From positions 87,290,626 through 87,354,625 of the forward strand of contig NC_073305.1 of NCBI RefSeq assembly GCF_027595985.1: a DNA stretch of 64,000 bases, written 5' to 3'. Every line of letters begins with the position of its first letter. Position 1 is the stretch's first letter. Below the pieces are notes generated by a model. That model did not search any database. It worked only from the letters and a program-made list of their open reading frames with translations, and was not told where the DNA came from. Positions 40,869-52,538 of this stretch are shown piece after piece. The DNA is from Sorex araneus. Taxonomy: Eukaryota > Chordata > Mammalia > Eulipotyphla > Soricidae. The translations under genes were made by a program, and so were the position numbers.

Positions 40869-42055
40869 GACAATAGAAAATGAATTGCAAGAGGACAAAA
40901 AAAATAAGATTAAAAAAAATAGTAAGAGGTAAAGGGAAGCAGCAAGAAATGAGTCTGAGGCACCAAAAAAAAAAAGCATTCATTCCACTGAAACCCTACC
41001 CCTTGGCTAAAGGTGCTCAGAAACTTGGCTCTCAGCTGTCTCAGAACCACTAAACTCCCTAAATCAACTGTTGGATAACCCACATTCCTTATTTTTAAAA
41101 AAATATGCAGCAGCAGTTCCTCTTTTCAACACAGAATACTTCTTTCTCTGCTTTAAAAGGTGCTGTGGCACCCCAAACCTTCACTCCCTAACTCTTGTCT
41201 CAACTCCTCTCCACCTCAGACGGGAACAGGCAGCTGGCAAGCGCCTCTCCGCACTATGCGGGCGGGGTTCGGGGAGCACAGACGGCTGAGAAACTCGAGC
41301 CCATTAAAACTGTCATTCCAATTATTTTCCCTTGCACTGAGGCTGTTTATAGGAAACATTATTAAGTTTAATAGCATTTTAAAGGGCAGATTCATTAGGT
41401 GAAAGGTTAAAAGTGATCATGTGCTAATACGCAAAGGGAGGACCCTAAATTATGTAGCAGGGTCAGCTGGGGACCACACATCCCCCACTCACCAATTTCC
41501 GCCCACCCCACCCTAGCACCACCACCCCACCCCCCACCACACACTTCACTAAACTTTGAACTAGGCACCCGGCGTCAAGCACAAAGGCAGTGACACAGAG
41601 CATGCTCCTGTAGCCATGACCAAACCATGCCATTTCACAAGCCCTGTTCTAGCTGGGGCACGTGAATCTGAGCTCCAGACGGCAGTCAGACCCAGGACGT
41701 GGGTGAAGTAGCAAAGCAGCGGCAAGGTATGTCCCCTCTGCACACCAGGCTTCCGGCCCCTGGACACCCAGCAGGAAGGACAGGGTCACCTGAGCAAGCG
41801 CTTCCTGGCTACCAGGCAGGGTTCGGAGAGCGCTTCCTACAAACGATCCTCCGGTGCCTTCTCCCACTGACCCTGCGACACACGCATGAGGACCAGCCCC
41901 GTGTGACACACCAACAAGGAAAAGGACAAGGTCTTCGAAGGTTCTGCAACGGTCTCTCCCCACCTTCAGCTCCAGTTCCCACTTCCACTTTTTCGTCAAG
42001 GCCTTAGAATGACAACCTACAGAGGCTTTCCCAGAGGTCTAAAATAAATTCCTGG

Positions 42056-42227
42056 GGCTGGAGTGATAGCACAGTGGGTAGGGCGTTTGCCTTGCACGAG
42101 GCCGACCTGGGTTCAATTCCCAGCATCCCATACGGTCCCCCGAGCACTGCCAGAGTAATTCCTGAGTGCATGAGCCAGGAGTAACCCCCGTGTGTTGCTG
42201 GGTGTGACCCAAAAAGAAAAATAAGGG
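42056..42227 (+). mobile_element. Shrew-type SINE
   Basis: Complete head and body; the 3' half carries the 'gagtgcatgagccaggagta' variant shared with the copy at 30.1 kb. Confidence 0.93.
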
Positions 42228-43044
42228 GGGGCTGAGACCTGGGCACACACTGGCAGCTCAGCCACACCCCCCTGCTGTCCCCTGCCACTGTGGACTGTGA
42301 CACCGATGGCCAGCCGGCACCCGTCTCCTTCTGCTGCACGACTGACAGGGCCCAGCGCAGTGCCCGCCCAGCCGGCTCAGGCCAGTTCTCGGGGCGCCAG
42401 CCCTGCCTCCCAGACTCAGACCTTCCCCGAATTGCTTTCGCATCTTTCGGCTGGGATAGCGGGTAGGAAAATTTCAGTCAGACAGGAAAACATTTGAAAG
42501 TCACGCCCATTGGTGAGGAAGCATCTTTCTTTCTTTCTTTTCATTTTTCTTTTTAAATTGAAATCTTTAAACCCTTCTTTCCCGAGGCTCCAGCTCTGAA
42601 GGGGAAGCATTTTTGGTAAAAAATCACCTGTGTGCATTTAGGCCAAGGCTACCTTTTTTTTTTAAAAAAAAAAAAAAAACATTGTTGCTGCGATTGTTGG
42701 GTGCCAGTACCAACCCCGGGCAATTCTGGGGGTGGGGGGGTGCCTCAAGTGCCAGGGCAGGCTCTGGGCTCACCCCCCACGTCTGCGCCTGTAAATGAAT
42801 GGCCAGGACATGCTGTCGAGAGGTCTGCTGCCCTCCGTGCTTCTGCCGGAACAAAGACGCCTTTCATTTTGTTTCCGAAACTCCCGTTTGGGATGTCCAG
42901 AGGCCGGCAGGGACCGCTGAGTGCCTGCAAGAAGGGTGCAGGCCTCGGACAAGACCTTCCTGTAAGCCTTTAAGCAATGCCTAGGGATTCTGGTTTTCTC
43001 ATTTGAAAAACTGCCTTGATTTAAGAATTAGGCAAGGCTAAATA

Positions 43045-43045
43045 A

Positions 43046-43094
<49 letters not shown>
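43045..43094. repeat. (CA)n microsatellite
   Basis: About 24 CA units. Confidence 0.97.
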
Positions 43095-43095
<1 letters not shown>

Positions 43096-43304
43096 CAGGT
43101 TCTGAAGAACATTCAACTATTAACTATCACAGTCACAGTTTTTAAAATTAGATTGCAAGCTGAATTTATGAGGAAAACATCAGGATAGCTGCAATAAAAT
43201 TCTGTTGCTTGCTTTATTATACTCATCAGTTCCAAAATCTAAACTTGACACGGGAGCTGAGAGGACTTGTTAAGAGCCCTCTGATAGTTGTAAAAGTCTT
43301 TGAA

Positions 43305-43442
43305 GCTGGGACTGGGAGGAGGCACCAAGGACTGCAGCACAAGCTTCTCACACAGGAACCCCGGGTCCAACCCCTAGCAGTACCCCAAAAATGCTCAGGA
43401 CCGGCCCTGACCACAGCTAGGTGCACCCCCTGACACTAACAG
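43305..43442 (+). mobile_element. Older SINE, diverged
   Basis: 'gctgggactgggaggaggca', 'ccccgggtccaaccccta' and 'gctcaggaccggccctgacc'. Confidence 0.55.
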
Positions 43443-43488
43443 CAGAAACCAAACCCTCTGGAGCCGGACTTTTCAAGAAAGGTGCTTT

Positions 43489-43648
43489 GGGGTTGGAGAA
43501 ATGGCGCAGCAGGAAGGCGCTTGCATGAGGCCGACATGGGTTCGATCTCCGGCACTCCATGGTCTGACCCCAGAACCCCACCACAAGCAACCCCTGAGCA
43601 GAGAGCTGGGAATAAGCCCTGAGCTTCGAAGCCCCCAAAAAACAGGAA
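43489..43648 (+). mobile_element. SINE
   Basis: 'ggggttggagaaatggcgca' head, B-box 'gggttcgatctcc', ending in CCCCCAAAAAAC. Confidence 0.85.
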
Positions 43649-43842
43649 AGGCATTTCTGAGGATCCTGGATACAAAGCTGCCGTGCCACTAGGGGATGTC
43701 GACCAAGGTTTGACAAACAGCAAGTAGTTGGGGACAGGCCCTTCCCAGAATGAAACCATGGCCGAGGAAGACTACAAATCAATGCAGCCAGTGCTCGACC
43801 TACTATGGCATGGCTGATGGAGAGTCTCAGTGCATCTGCATT

Positions 43843-43889
43843 TTATATATATGTGTGTGTATATATAGATATAGATATAGATATATACT
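43843..43889. repeat. TA/GATATA-rich microsatellite
   Basis: TATATA, GTGTGT, then three AGATAT units. Confidence 0.85.
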
Positions 43890-43923
43890 TCTTTTCTAAA
43901 GGCCATATATGTGTAAAATCAGA

Positions 43924-44082
43924 GGGCCAGAGAGATGGCTCAATGGGTTAGGCACATGTTTTGCATACAGGAGACCTGGGTTCACATTGGCACCACAGGA
44001 TACCCCAAGCACTGCCAGGAGTGGGCCCTGGGCACAGAGTCAGGGGTAGTATCTGCCAGGTGTAATCCAAAAAAAGAAACAG
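43924..44082 (+). mobile_element. SINE, older subfamily
   Basis: 'agagatggctcaatgggtta' head and 'gagacctgggttcacattgg'; end 'caggtgtaatccaaaaaaag'. Confidence 0.8.
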
Positions 44083-44274
44083 CCCTCCCCCAAAATACAC
44101 TACACAGCCCCCTCAGTGCACCTCCAGGTGTGAGCCTGGCAGTCCCACAGGGCTGTTTTCAGCTCCACCAGACATAAGCAATATTGCATGGTGCGCACAC
44201 AGTGCCCGAGCACTGTGCCAAGCAGGGCCACCATGAGGCTCTGTCAGCACTGCTATATTGCTCCTCTCAGTCCC

Positions 44275-44517
44275 CCATCGGAGCACTGCTGCACGGTCGT
44301 CCCATCGCTCATCAATTTGCTCGAGCGGGCACCAGTAATGTCTCCATTGTGAGACTTGTTGCTACTGTTTTTGACATATCGAATACGCCACGTCAGGCTC
44401 TGCCGTGCGGATGGAATACTCTCGGCAGCTTGCCAGGCTCTCCAAGGGGGACGGAGGAATCAAACCTGGGTCAGTGTGCAAGGCAAACGCCCTACCCTCT
44501 GTGCTATCACTCCAGTC
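44275..44517 (-). mobile_element. SINE with the shrew tRNA-like head but a different body
   Basis: Read in reverse, the head and B-box are those of the common SINE ('gatagcacagagggtagggc', '…gtttgattcc'). After the B-box the body is unrelated: it includes 'ggagagcctggcaagctgcc', 'ggcgtattcgatatgtcaaa' and 'cattactggtgcccgctcga'. I recall this second body type from shrew sequence. It is one chimeric family, not two neighbouring insertions, because the junction is seamless. The outer end is uncertain. Confidence 0.75.
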
Positions 44518-44735
44518 CCCCACAAATACAGAAGCAAAATAAGATGACCTTTCTTTAAAAAGCCCATTTATCCTGTGTTGCATGGCAAGACACAGGCTGC
44601 ATCTGGTAGAAAAGAGAAAAACACACAGTGACACAGCGGTCAGCTCAGTACAGCCTTTCCTTCAGATCCAATGCTCTGGGGTCAGTGAGTTTGGATGCAG
44701 TTGCACCTGAAAAGTAAATTAAAAATCAAAACAGA

Positions 44736-44903
44736 GGGGCTGGAGAGAGAGCACAGTAGATAGGGCGTTTGCCTTGCACAAGGCCAACCTGGGTTTGATT
44801 CCCAGCATCCCATATGGTCCCCTGAGCACCGCCAGGAGTAATTCCTGAGTGTGTAAGCCAGGAATAACCCCTGTGCATCACCAGGTGTGACCCCCCCAAA
44901 AAA
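44736..44903 (+). mobile_element. Shrew-type SINE, 15-bp target-site duplication
   Basis: Exact 'aaaaatcaaaacaga' at 44721-44735 and 44904-44918. Body has the 'gtgtgtaagccagg' variant. Confidence 0.94.
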
Positions 44904-44930
44904 AAAAATCAAAACAGAAAAATTAAAGAG

Positions 44931-45118
44931 TCGGAGCTAAAGCAATGGTACAGTGGGGAGGGCACGTGCTGTGCACGCAGCCTATCCGAGTTCACTCCCC
45001 AGCACCCCATCTGACCCCACCCCCCCCCCAGGACTGACAGGAGTCATTCCTGGGTGCAGAGCCAGGAGGAACCTGTGCTTGAATCACACCAGTGTGGCCC
45101 AAAACCCATAAAAAAATA
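44931..45118 (+). mobile_element. SINE, diverged
   Basis: 'cggagctaaagcaatggtac' head, C run in the middle (about 45018-45029), tail of TACA repeats. Confidence 0.82.
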
Positions 45119-45262
45119 CACACATACATACATACAAACTTACATACATAAGTAAACAAAAAGGGTTCCAGTGTGTAGTCCTTTAGGCTGTTGGTGACCA
45201 GAGTTACAGGTGGGCAGAGAATTAGACCCAAGTGCAGGAAAGAGCATAAGCTGAATGGCACT

Positions 45263-45436
45263 TTTTTTCTCTTCTTTTTGAGTCACACCGAGCAATACTC
45301 AGGGATTACTCCTGGTTCAGGCACTCAGGAATTACTCCTGGCGATGCTCAGGGGACTATATGGGATGCTGGGAATCAAACCCAGGTTGGCCATGTGCAAG
45401 GCAAACGCCCTACCCACTATGCTATCTCTCCAGCAA
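45263..45436 (-). mobile_element. Shrew-type SINE
   Basis: Reverse copy, 'ggactatatgggatgctggg' and 'gaatcaaacccaggttgg'; poly(T) side at about 45262-45280. Confidence 0.92.
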
Positions 45437-46828
45437 AGAAGTCTTACAAGGGGGCAGAAAAAGCTAAACACAAACAAATTCCTGGACTCTGACCACAGTG
45501 CCAAGAACAGCAGAGGAAGGGGAGCAGGTGAGGAGAGCATCCCCCAGACTCGGGTGGGGGGGCTAGGTCCACAGGAGGGAGGCGTGGCGTGCCAGCCTCT
45601 CCTCTGAGGAGCCGTGATGGTGCCCTTACAATATACACAGGCCTTATAAACCCTCATTACCTCAAGTAAAGAAGGAAAAAGAAAACAACCCAGCAGCTTT
45701 CGCCCCCTAAGGCCAGAAGCTCAGAGAGAGAGAGGGAGTGACTCTAACCGGCACGGATGTGCCCATTACAAGCCATCAGCAATCAGCAGGACTGGATGCC
45801 GGGGAGAATCAGTTCCCAGGACACCGCTGGCACGGGCTGGTTCTGAGGAACTTCGCTGATGACTTGAGGGCTCCCCAGACCCAGGGTGGCTGGGCCAGGC
45901 CAGGCCTGGATCTGCTTCACCGCAGCTGTCTGCCTAGGAAAGAAAAGCATCGGCGGCCGGCCAGCCAGTCACCGTAATAACCGCTGACGATGGTTCTCGC
46001 CCATTGGAGGGCTTCCTGCTCCAATACGTCAGCATGTTCAGACGCCATGTTCAGACGGAAGAGCAAGGCGTGCGGACTACAGATGAGAAAATGAAGTGCA
46101 AGCCTACGGGGAAGAGGCAGACTGACACTGTACCCCTGGAGTGGGGTGGGGAGTGGCTGATGGCTAGTACCCTCACACAGGTCCCTCCCTGCCACCTCTA
46201 GGATCAGCTGGAACCCAAGGTCCGCCCTGACTTCAGCTGGGTGCGCCAGCACAGGAAGGCGCACAAAGGAGGTTTGAGAAGCATCTTCTCTCTGTGCGTG
46301 AAGCTCACAAGAGCGCACTAGACAGAAGCTCCCCCCGCCCCCCGCCCCGCACCCCCAGGAGCAGGTGAGTGAGGGTCCCAGGGGAGTTTGGCCACTGCCG
46401 TGCCACTCCAAAGTCGGCAAGCGCCTCGCTGACCAGGAGCAGGCAGCAGTGCCACTCACCAGACCAGAGTCAGACCAGGGTGCCCTACGCCAGTCTGCAT
46501 CACCTCTACCTCCTGTCACGCTGTGTGGCCAGGAGATGGCCTGCACAAGCCTGCCCATGCCACAGCCACCCCCAGTCCCACCCAGGACCCTCTGCATGAG
46601 AGCACCTGAGGAGCAGAACCAAACAATGACCATGTGACTGGGCAAACGCAGTCAGGGGTAAACTCAAAAGGGTTCATGGAAAACACACAGCACTCCAAAC
46701 AGTACTGCTGTCAGCAAAACCTTGTCAGAGGAAATATTCCAAATGGTCTTCAAAGTGGAAAGGAAAATGAGAGCATAAAAGGCAAGAATCCTGGCCCACC
46801 TGCCACCACCACAAAAATAGTGCCACAG

Positions 46829-47003
46829 GGGCTGGAGCGATAGTACAGCGGGTAGGGCATTTACCTTGCACACGGCCGGCCCGGGTTCGATTCCCAGCAT
46901 CCCATATGGTCCCCTGAGCACCAATGAGCAGGAATAATTCCTGAGTGCATAAGCCAGGAGTAACCCCTGTGCGTCATCAGATGTGATGAAAAAAAGCCAA
47001 AAA
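46829..47003 (+). mobile_element. Shrew-type SINE, 16-bp target-site duplication
   Basis: Exact 'aaaaatagtgccacag' at 46813-46828 and 47004-47019. A few extra bases lie within the body at about 46922-46930. Confidence 0.95.
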
Positions 47004-47163
47004 AAAAATAGTGCCACAGATTAACAAGAAAATACCACTTGACCCCAAAGGCCTGGCCTAAAGGAAATACTAGCCATAGTTTGCTACCAACCAGTCCTTC
47101 TGTGCTCCTGACGAGAGCAAACCGAACAGACACTGCCACTCAGCATAAACACTGTATCTGAAG

Positions 47164-47178
47164 ACTCTCTCTCTATTT

Positions 47179-47241
<63 letters not shown>
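47164..47241. repeat. (CT)n-(AC)n microsatellite
   Basis: CT-rich start followed by about 25 AC units. Confidence 0.95.
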
Positions 47242-47244
<3 letters not shown>

Positions 47245-47641
47245 GTGTGCGTGCATGCACACTGCTATACATATTACTACAAAATCTCATCTTACTGACC
47301 AGAAGTGGTATTTTCAGATGTGCAAATCTGTGGACTCTTTTTCCAGGAGGCTGGAAAACCCCATCAGAGTTGCAGCACAGCCCCAGGAAGCACCTGCGGC
47401 CTCCTACAGGGCAGAGACGGCCCAGCTGTAAAACAGAACGGTAGAGCAGGAGGCACCCTCCTCCCAGACCCCTCCCCCGCAGCGCCCATTTAACAACCGC
47501 ACTGCAGGGAGGTCCAAGGAACAGGTGCCACCTGCGGTGCCAGTGGCCCCAAGCTGAGCAAGCTTAAGGGTCATCTCTGAAAGCAGCCAGGGTGGGAGGA
47601 GGACGGACGCAGCACACTGAGCAGGGGGCAAGAAGGAAAGC

Positions 47642-48172
47642 GTCCACATGGGCTGGGCGAGAAGGCAGCTGGGACAGAGTAGGGATCCCCAAGTCAATGA
47701 TGGTTGGAGGGATCACTCAGGATGGGAGATGTGTTCTGGAAGTAGATAAAGGACCAAACATGATGGCCTCTCAGTATCTGTGTTGCAAACCATAATACCC
47801 CAAAGTACAGAGAGAGTTTGGGGGAGATTGTCTGCCATAGAGGCGGGGGGAAAGGCGTGCAACACTGGTGGTGGAAAGTGTACACTGGTGGAGCAATAGG
47901 TGTTCGATCATTGTATAACTGACACTCAAACATGAAAGCTTTGTAACTATATTTCACAGTGATTCAATTTTTTTTTTCTTTTTGGGTCACATCCGGCGAT
48001 ACACAGGGGTTACTCCTGACTCTGCAATCAGGAATCACCCCGGCGGTGCTCAGGGGACCATATGGGATGCTGGGAATCAAACCTGGGTCGGCCGCGTGCA
48101 AGGCAAACTCCCTACCCACTGTGCTATTGCTCCAGCCCCTCACAGTGATTCAACTTAAAAAAAAAAAAAAAA
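47642..48172 (+). mobile_element. L1 3' UTR copy carrying a nested SINE
   Basis: The 3' UTR matches the copy at 21.2-21.5 kb. Target-site duplications 'aaggaaagc' lie at 47633-47641 and 48173-48181. A reverse SINE (47968-48140) sits within its last bases, flanked by duplicated 'cacagtgattcaa'. Confidence 0.88.
47968..48140 (-). mobile_element. Shrew-type SINE nested in an L1 tail
   Basis: Reverse copy with exact 'cacagtgattcaa' at 47955-47967 and 48141-48153; the duplicated bases belong to the L1 3' end. Confidence 0.95.
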
Positions 48173-48984
48173 AAGGAAAGCATCTCCCCTGCCTGGGTTT
48201 TACAGGGGATGGGGTTGGGGCGGGTGGAGCAAGGCTCTAAGCCTTACACCCTTCAGCCCCCACTCCATCCCGCCTGTCTATTTCACAGCTTCCCCCGGGT
48301 AGCGCATGGGTGGCACGCAGAGGGCAGATTCCAGAAAGATCTGCGCACCCTCCAGGGCCGGTTCTGCTGCCTTCCCTGACAGGGTGATGAAGGACAGGCA
48401 GGCAGACGCTTCTCCGGAAAACATGGCTCGCGGCACTGCCCCTCCGCCCTACCAGCCTCCGGAGCGCCGGTGTGGAGGGAAGTTCATGCCTGCCCACGAG
48501 GACTCCGGATGGAGGGCACCTGCCAGCAGGGAATGCTTCACCATGGACCTTCTCAACACCCAGGAATCTCAGTGGTGCCCTTGCCACTGGGGCCCGAAGG
48601 GTCCAAAGAATGGCAGTGGAGACCCCTGAGCTAAAGGCTGGGCTTTCCTAGGGTGGGGTGGAGCCTCCACAAGAACGGGCATAAGCAGGGCCAACAGAGT
48701 CCTGCACCCAGGGCCTGGCGAGCGGCCGAGGGCAGTGCCAGGGGAGTTTCGGGCCACAAGGAGTTAAATACCACAAGGAATTAAAGCAGGGTGAGGGCCA
48801 GGAGTCGGCCTCCACCTGGCCCCGGTAACAGTGCACAATGCATACAGCTGCCCCGGACCACAGACACGCGTCTTACCCAAACAGGGTTTTCAGTGCCCTG
48901 CAGGTGTTTGCTCTCCACATGCTTTGCTTTTTTAATTTTTGTCGTAGCTGGCGGGGGGGGCAGGGAGGTGGGGAGAAGGGAGCA

Positions 48985-49130
48985 GATGGTTGGCCACACT
49001 GCAGGGCTCCTGGCTCTGTGCTCGGGGAACACTCCTGGTGCTGCTCCGGGGACCCAGATGGATGCCGAGGATCACACCTGGGTCGGCCGTGTGCAACTCG
49101 AGTACCTCAGCCACTGCACTGCCCCTCCCT
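48985..49130 (-). mobile_element. SINE, diverged, reverse
   Basis: 'ggctcctggctctgtgctcg' to 'ctcagccactgcactgcccc', B-box complement 'gatcacacctgggtc'. Confidence 0.78.
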
Positions 49131-50427
49131 CGGGGCCCCTGACACTTCTCTTAGTAACCCCGTCTTTTCTCTGGCTTCCTTTATTGTGATATGGCATCCG
49201 GGTCCCACACGGATAGGTGCTCATCCTCTCTGACCGCTAAGGCCTGTGGAAAGAGCGGGCCGCTCACAGTTCAACCGAGGAGGAGTCAAGAGTTAAGCAA
49301 GGCCATTCCCTGGGGGAAGGCTGAGGGGAGGGGGAGGGGCGGTCCTCTCAACACTCACATGGACTGGGGGGACTGGAATTCCGAAAGAAGTGGCCAGGGG
49401 TAGCACGGTCCTGTCAGTGCTGTGGACCGGGCACTGTGCGAGGGAAAGCAAAGCCTGCAGCAGCCGGTCTGAGAGGGAGACAGGAAACCAGAGGGGAGGT
49501 AGGGAGGGGGTCGGCCTCCTAGTGACACTGCCACAAGGGAGCTTCCTTGGTTGGTTTTTTTTTTTTACTATGATGTGCATGTCCGAGTAGATGGAGTGGT
49601 GCTCGGTCTACACGGGGGGCAGGACACAGCGAGAGAGTGAGGGCATGCACACAAACGCCAGCCAGTAAGGGCCTTCCTGAGCAAACGCTGGGGGTTGGGC
49701 AAGCGCAGAGAGTGGTACCTGGGTGAACAGCGAGTTGGGAGAGCAGGAGAGACATGGGAGAGCGGCCGGGAGCCAGGAGGGGCGAGCCAAGTGGCTGGGA
49801 GGCCCAGGAGAAAGGGCGGGCGGCAGAGGAGTGCCTCCATCCCAAAAGGTCTGTTTAGGGGATGAGGTCGAGGGCCACAGGAGAGCGGCACCCCGAGAGG
49901 CACCGACCCTGGGCTGCTCCCCACCGGGCCCAGCACCTCCTGCGCCCTCTCGGTCCTGACACTTGGCTGGAGACAACACGGGGTCCAGAGAGGATGCGGA
50001 AGGGGCTGGGGACAGGGAAGCGGAGGAAAACATGATGCTGGAAAGGAATCCTGGGGGCGGCGAGGGCAGGCAGGCCTGGGATGCTCCTGCCATCCGCAGG
50101 CAGGGTCCCTTCTCACCGGCCAGGCTGGGCTCTCCTCCCCAGGGGCAGGCAGGCCCCCTGACGGGTTTCTGAGAAGAGGGTCCTCCAGCCGGGCCGGGAG
50201 TGAGGAACTGTCAGGGTGCTGGCCTCGGGGCGCTGAGGCCTCCAGCTTCCTTTCGGCCCACCAGCCTTGACAATCTCTGGCCAGACTTGCTGACATGCAG
50301 GTAAGTGCATGGCCCTGGCCAGGGGCGGGCCTTCTCAGACCTGGAGTGGAGCCGCCTGAACCCCAGGGCTGACCTTACACACTTCACATCTCTAAAGAAA
50401 CATGTCCAGAAAAAAACATCAGGAATT

Positions 50428-50493
50428 GTGTGTGGAGTGTGTGTATGTGCGTGTGTGTGTGCATGCATGTGCGTGTGCATGCGTGTGCATGTG

Positions 50494-50558
<65 letters not shown>
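50428..50558. repeat. (GT)n microsatellite
   Basis: Imperfect GT/GCAT part followed by a pure GT run of about 60 bp. Confidence 0.96.
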
Positions 50559-50560
<2 letters not shown>

Positions 50561-51087
50561 GCTGCACGTGCAAGCTGGCTAGAATGATTCTTTCAAACCC
50601 TAGAAATACATCTTGGCTGAATATTACCTCTAGACAAACAGAATTTTTATTTTAATATAAAAATCAATCCCTCCATCACAAAATACTGTCAGCGTGTGTG
50701 CACGGGCACGGCGCAATGAGACAGGACGTGTCCAGCATCCGAAGACAGGCTTCCCTCGGCCAGGCTCCACGGCCCCATTGGGAGCTCGGGCGTCCATCTG
50801 GGCAGCCCCGCATCTGCAGAAACGGTAGCACAGACCCCACCTCCTTCTTTGCTGAACGCTCACTGCCAGCCAGACAGGCCTGCGGTTCTTTACGTGACTA
50901 ACTTGAGGGAGCCTCCTTAGGCCGGAAAGGAACAAGGACTCTAATGTGTGACATTTGACACGGATTAAACGCCTGTCCCCATGCTACATGCCAGGCAAGA
51001 ATTACCTCAGTTAACCTCCAACTCTAGCAGGAACTCCTCCTGCTGCTATTTCCTGACTTCCCGCCACGCTCCAGGCACCACTGCTCA

Positions 51088-51148
51088 ACCACACACACAC
51101 ATACACACACACACATACACACGTATGCACGCATGCATGCACACGCAC
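51088..51148. repeat. Imperfect (CA)n with GCAT units
   Basis: CA units interrupted by ATACAC and GCATGC steps. Confidence 0.85.
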
Positions 51149-51394
51149 TACAGCATCTTAGACTTCCTTGTGCGGTATTGTGCACAGAGTAAGGCCCCTC
51201 CAAAGCATAAGGAATGGGTCCAAATGTCTCTGGCTCATAAGCCTCAGAAATGGGGGCCAGACCCAGGACCCCTCCAACCTCCCTCTGAGAGCTGGTTCCT
51301 CACCTCCCCACCACCTGAACAATGAGCCTGATAAAGAACAGCCCCCGTGAGACTCCACTAGCAGAAGTCAGTTCTGCGGCTGCTGGGCGAATCT

Positions 51395-51520
51395 GGGGGG
51401 CAGGATGGAGGCCATGGGGCCTTCATCCGATGGTGCTCAGGGCTCACGTGGCCCTGGGGATGGAACCCTGGGCCTCAAGCACACAGGGCACATGTGCTTC
51501 ACTGCTGTAAATGCATCCCC
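51395..51520 (-). mobile_element. Older SINE remnant, reverse
   Basis: 'ctggggatggaaccctgggc' and 'gtgcttcactgctgtaaatg'; weak. Confidence 0.5.
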
Positions 51521-52538
51521 AACCGACCCCGTGTTTTCAGACAGAGAAGATGCCCCTGATGATGACAAGCTGAGGACAAGGAGATGGTGGCTTCAGCCCC
51601 TCCTGCACCCCAGAACCCCCAGCACCAAGGAGGGCTGAGTGCTGAGAGAGAAGTGCTGTAGTGTCTGTGGTTCTCCTGCAGGAAGACTTCTGGGACAGAG
51701 GTGGCGAAGCTGGACACTAAGGGCTGGTCAGCTGCCCCATTTACTTCCCATGAACCTAATAAACTCCGCTGAAATGGGGGGAACTGCAAATCCAGCACCC
51801 ACATCCCTAAAGCTTCCTTTCCCTCTCCCCCTTCCTCCCTCCTGCCTTCCCTCCCGCCTTCCCTCCCGCCCATGATTCACTCAATATTCCAAAAGCCCCC
51901 TGGGTCCCCTAAGCAACCATATTTGATGAACTCCCGAGTCCATCCCTGGAGACTCATCGACTCCAGCACCAAGTGCTTCTCAGAGCACTGAGTCAAATGG
52001 AGCCACGATTAAGAAACAAGTGCCCTCTTCCAAGTACGGGCAGTCACATTAATAACAGTAACAAACTCTTTTCAGAACTCAAAATGGTCCTGACAGGCAG
52101 TCTGTCATGACAGCTCCGAGCTCCCCCTCCTGAGAGAGTCTCGAAGGCGTTTCTGGGGAGAGACACAGGATTCAGAGCCGGGGCCCAGGGGCCAATTCTG
52201 CCTGGCCCCTGAGGGCCGAGTATGTAAAACACAGAGGGCCGAGAAGGAAACGGGCTTAAGTAGCCCTTGAGTATTATCTTGAGTGGCTGCAGAGGGGGTG
52301 GTGGAGACACTGTCTGTGCAGCCACGGTGGGGCAGCAGGGTGGTCTGGCCTCGGCAGGGAGCATGCCTGAGTCGCAGCGAGCAGAGGAGGTATTCTTTCT
52401 GGCCTCACAGTCGGCAAACCTCTGCTATTTGGAGTTGGGCTGTGATCGGAGCGTAGCAGAAGTTCAGAGCATCAGCCTGCCCCCTGCTGCCTTCCTGATC
52501 TGAGTGGAAGAGACAGGGGGTTCAAACAGGAGCAAGAG

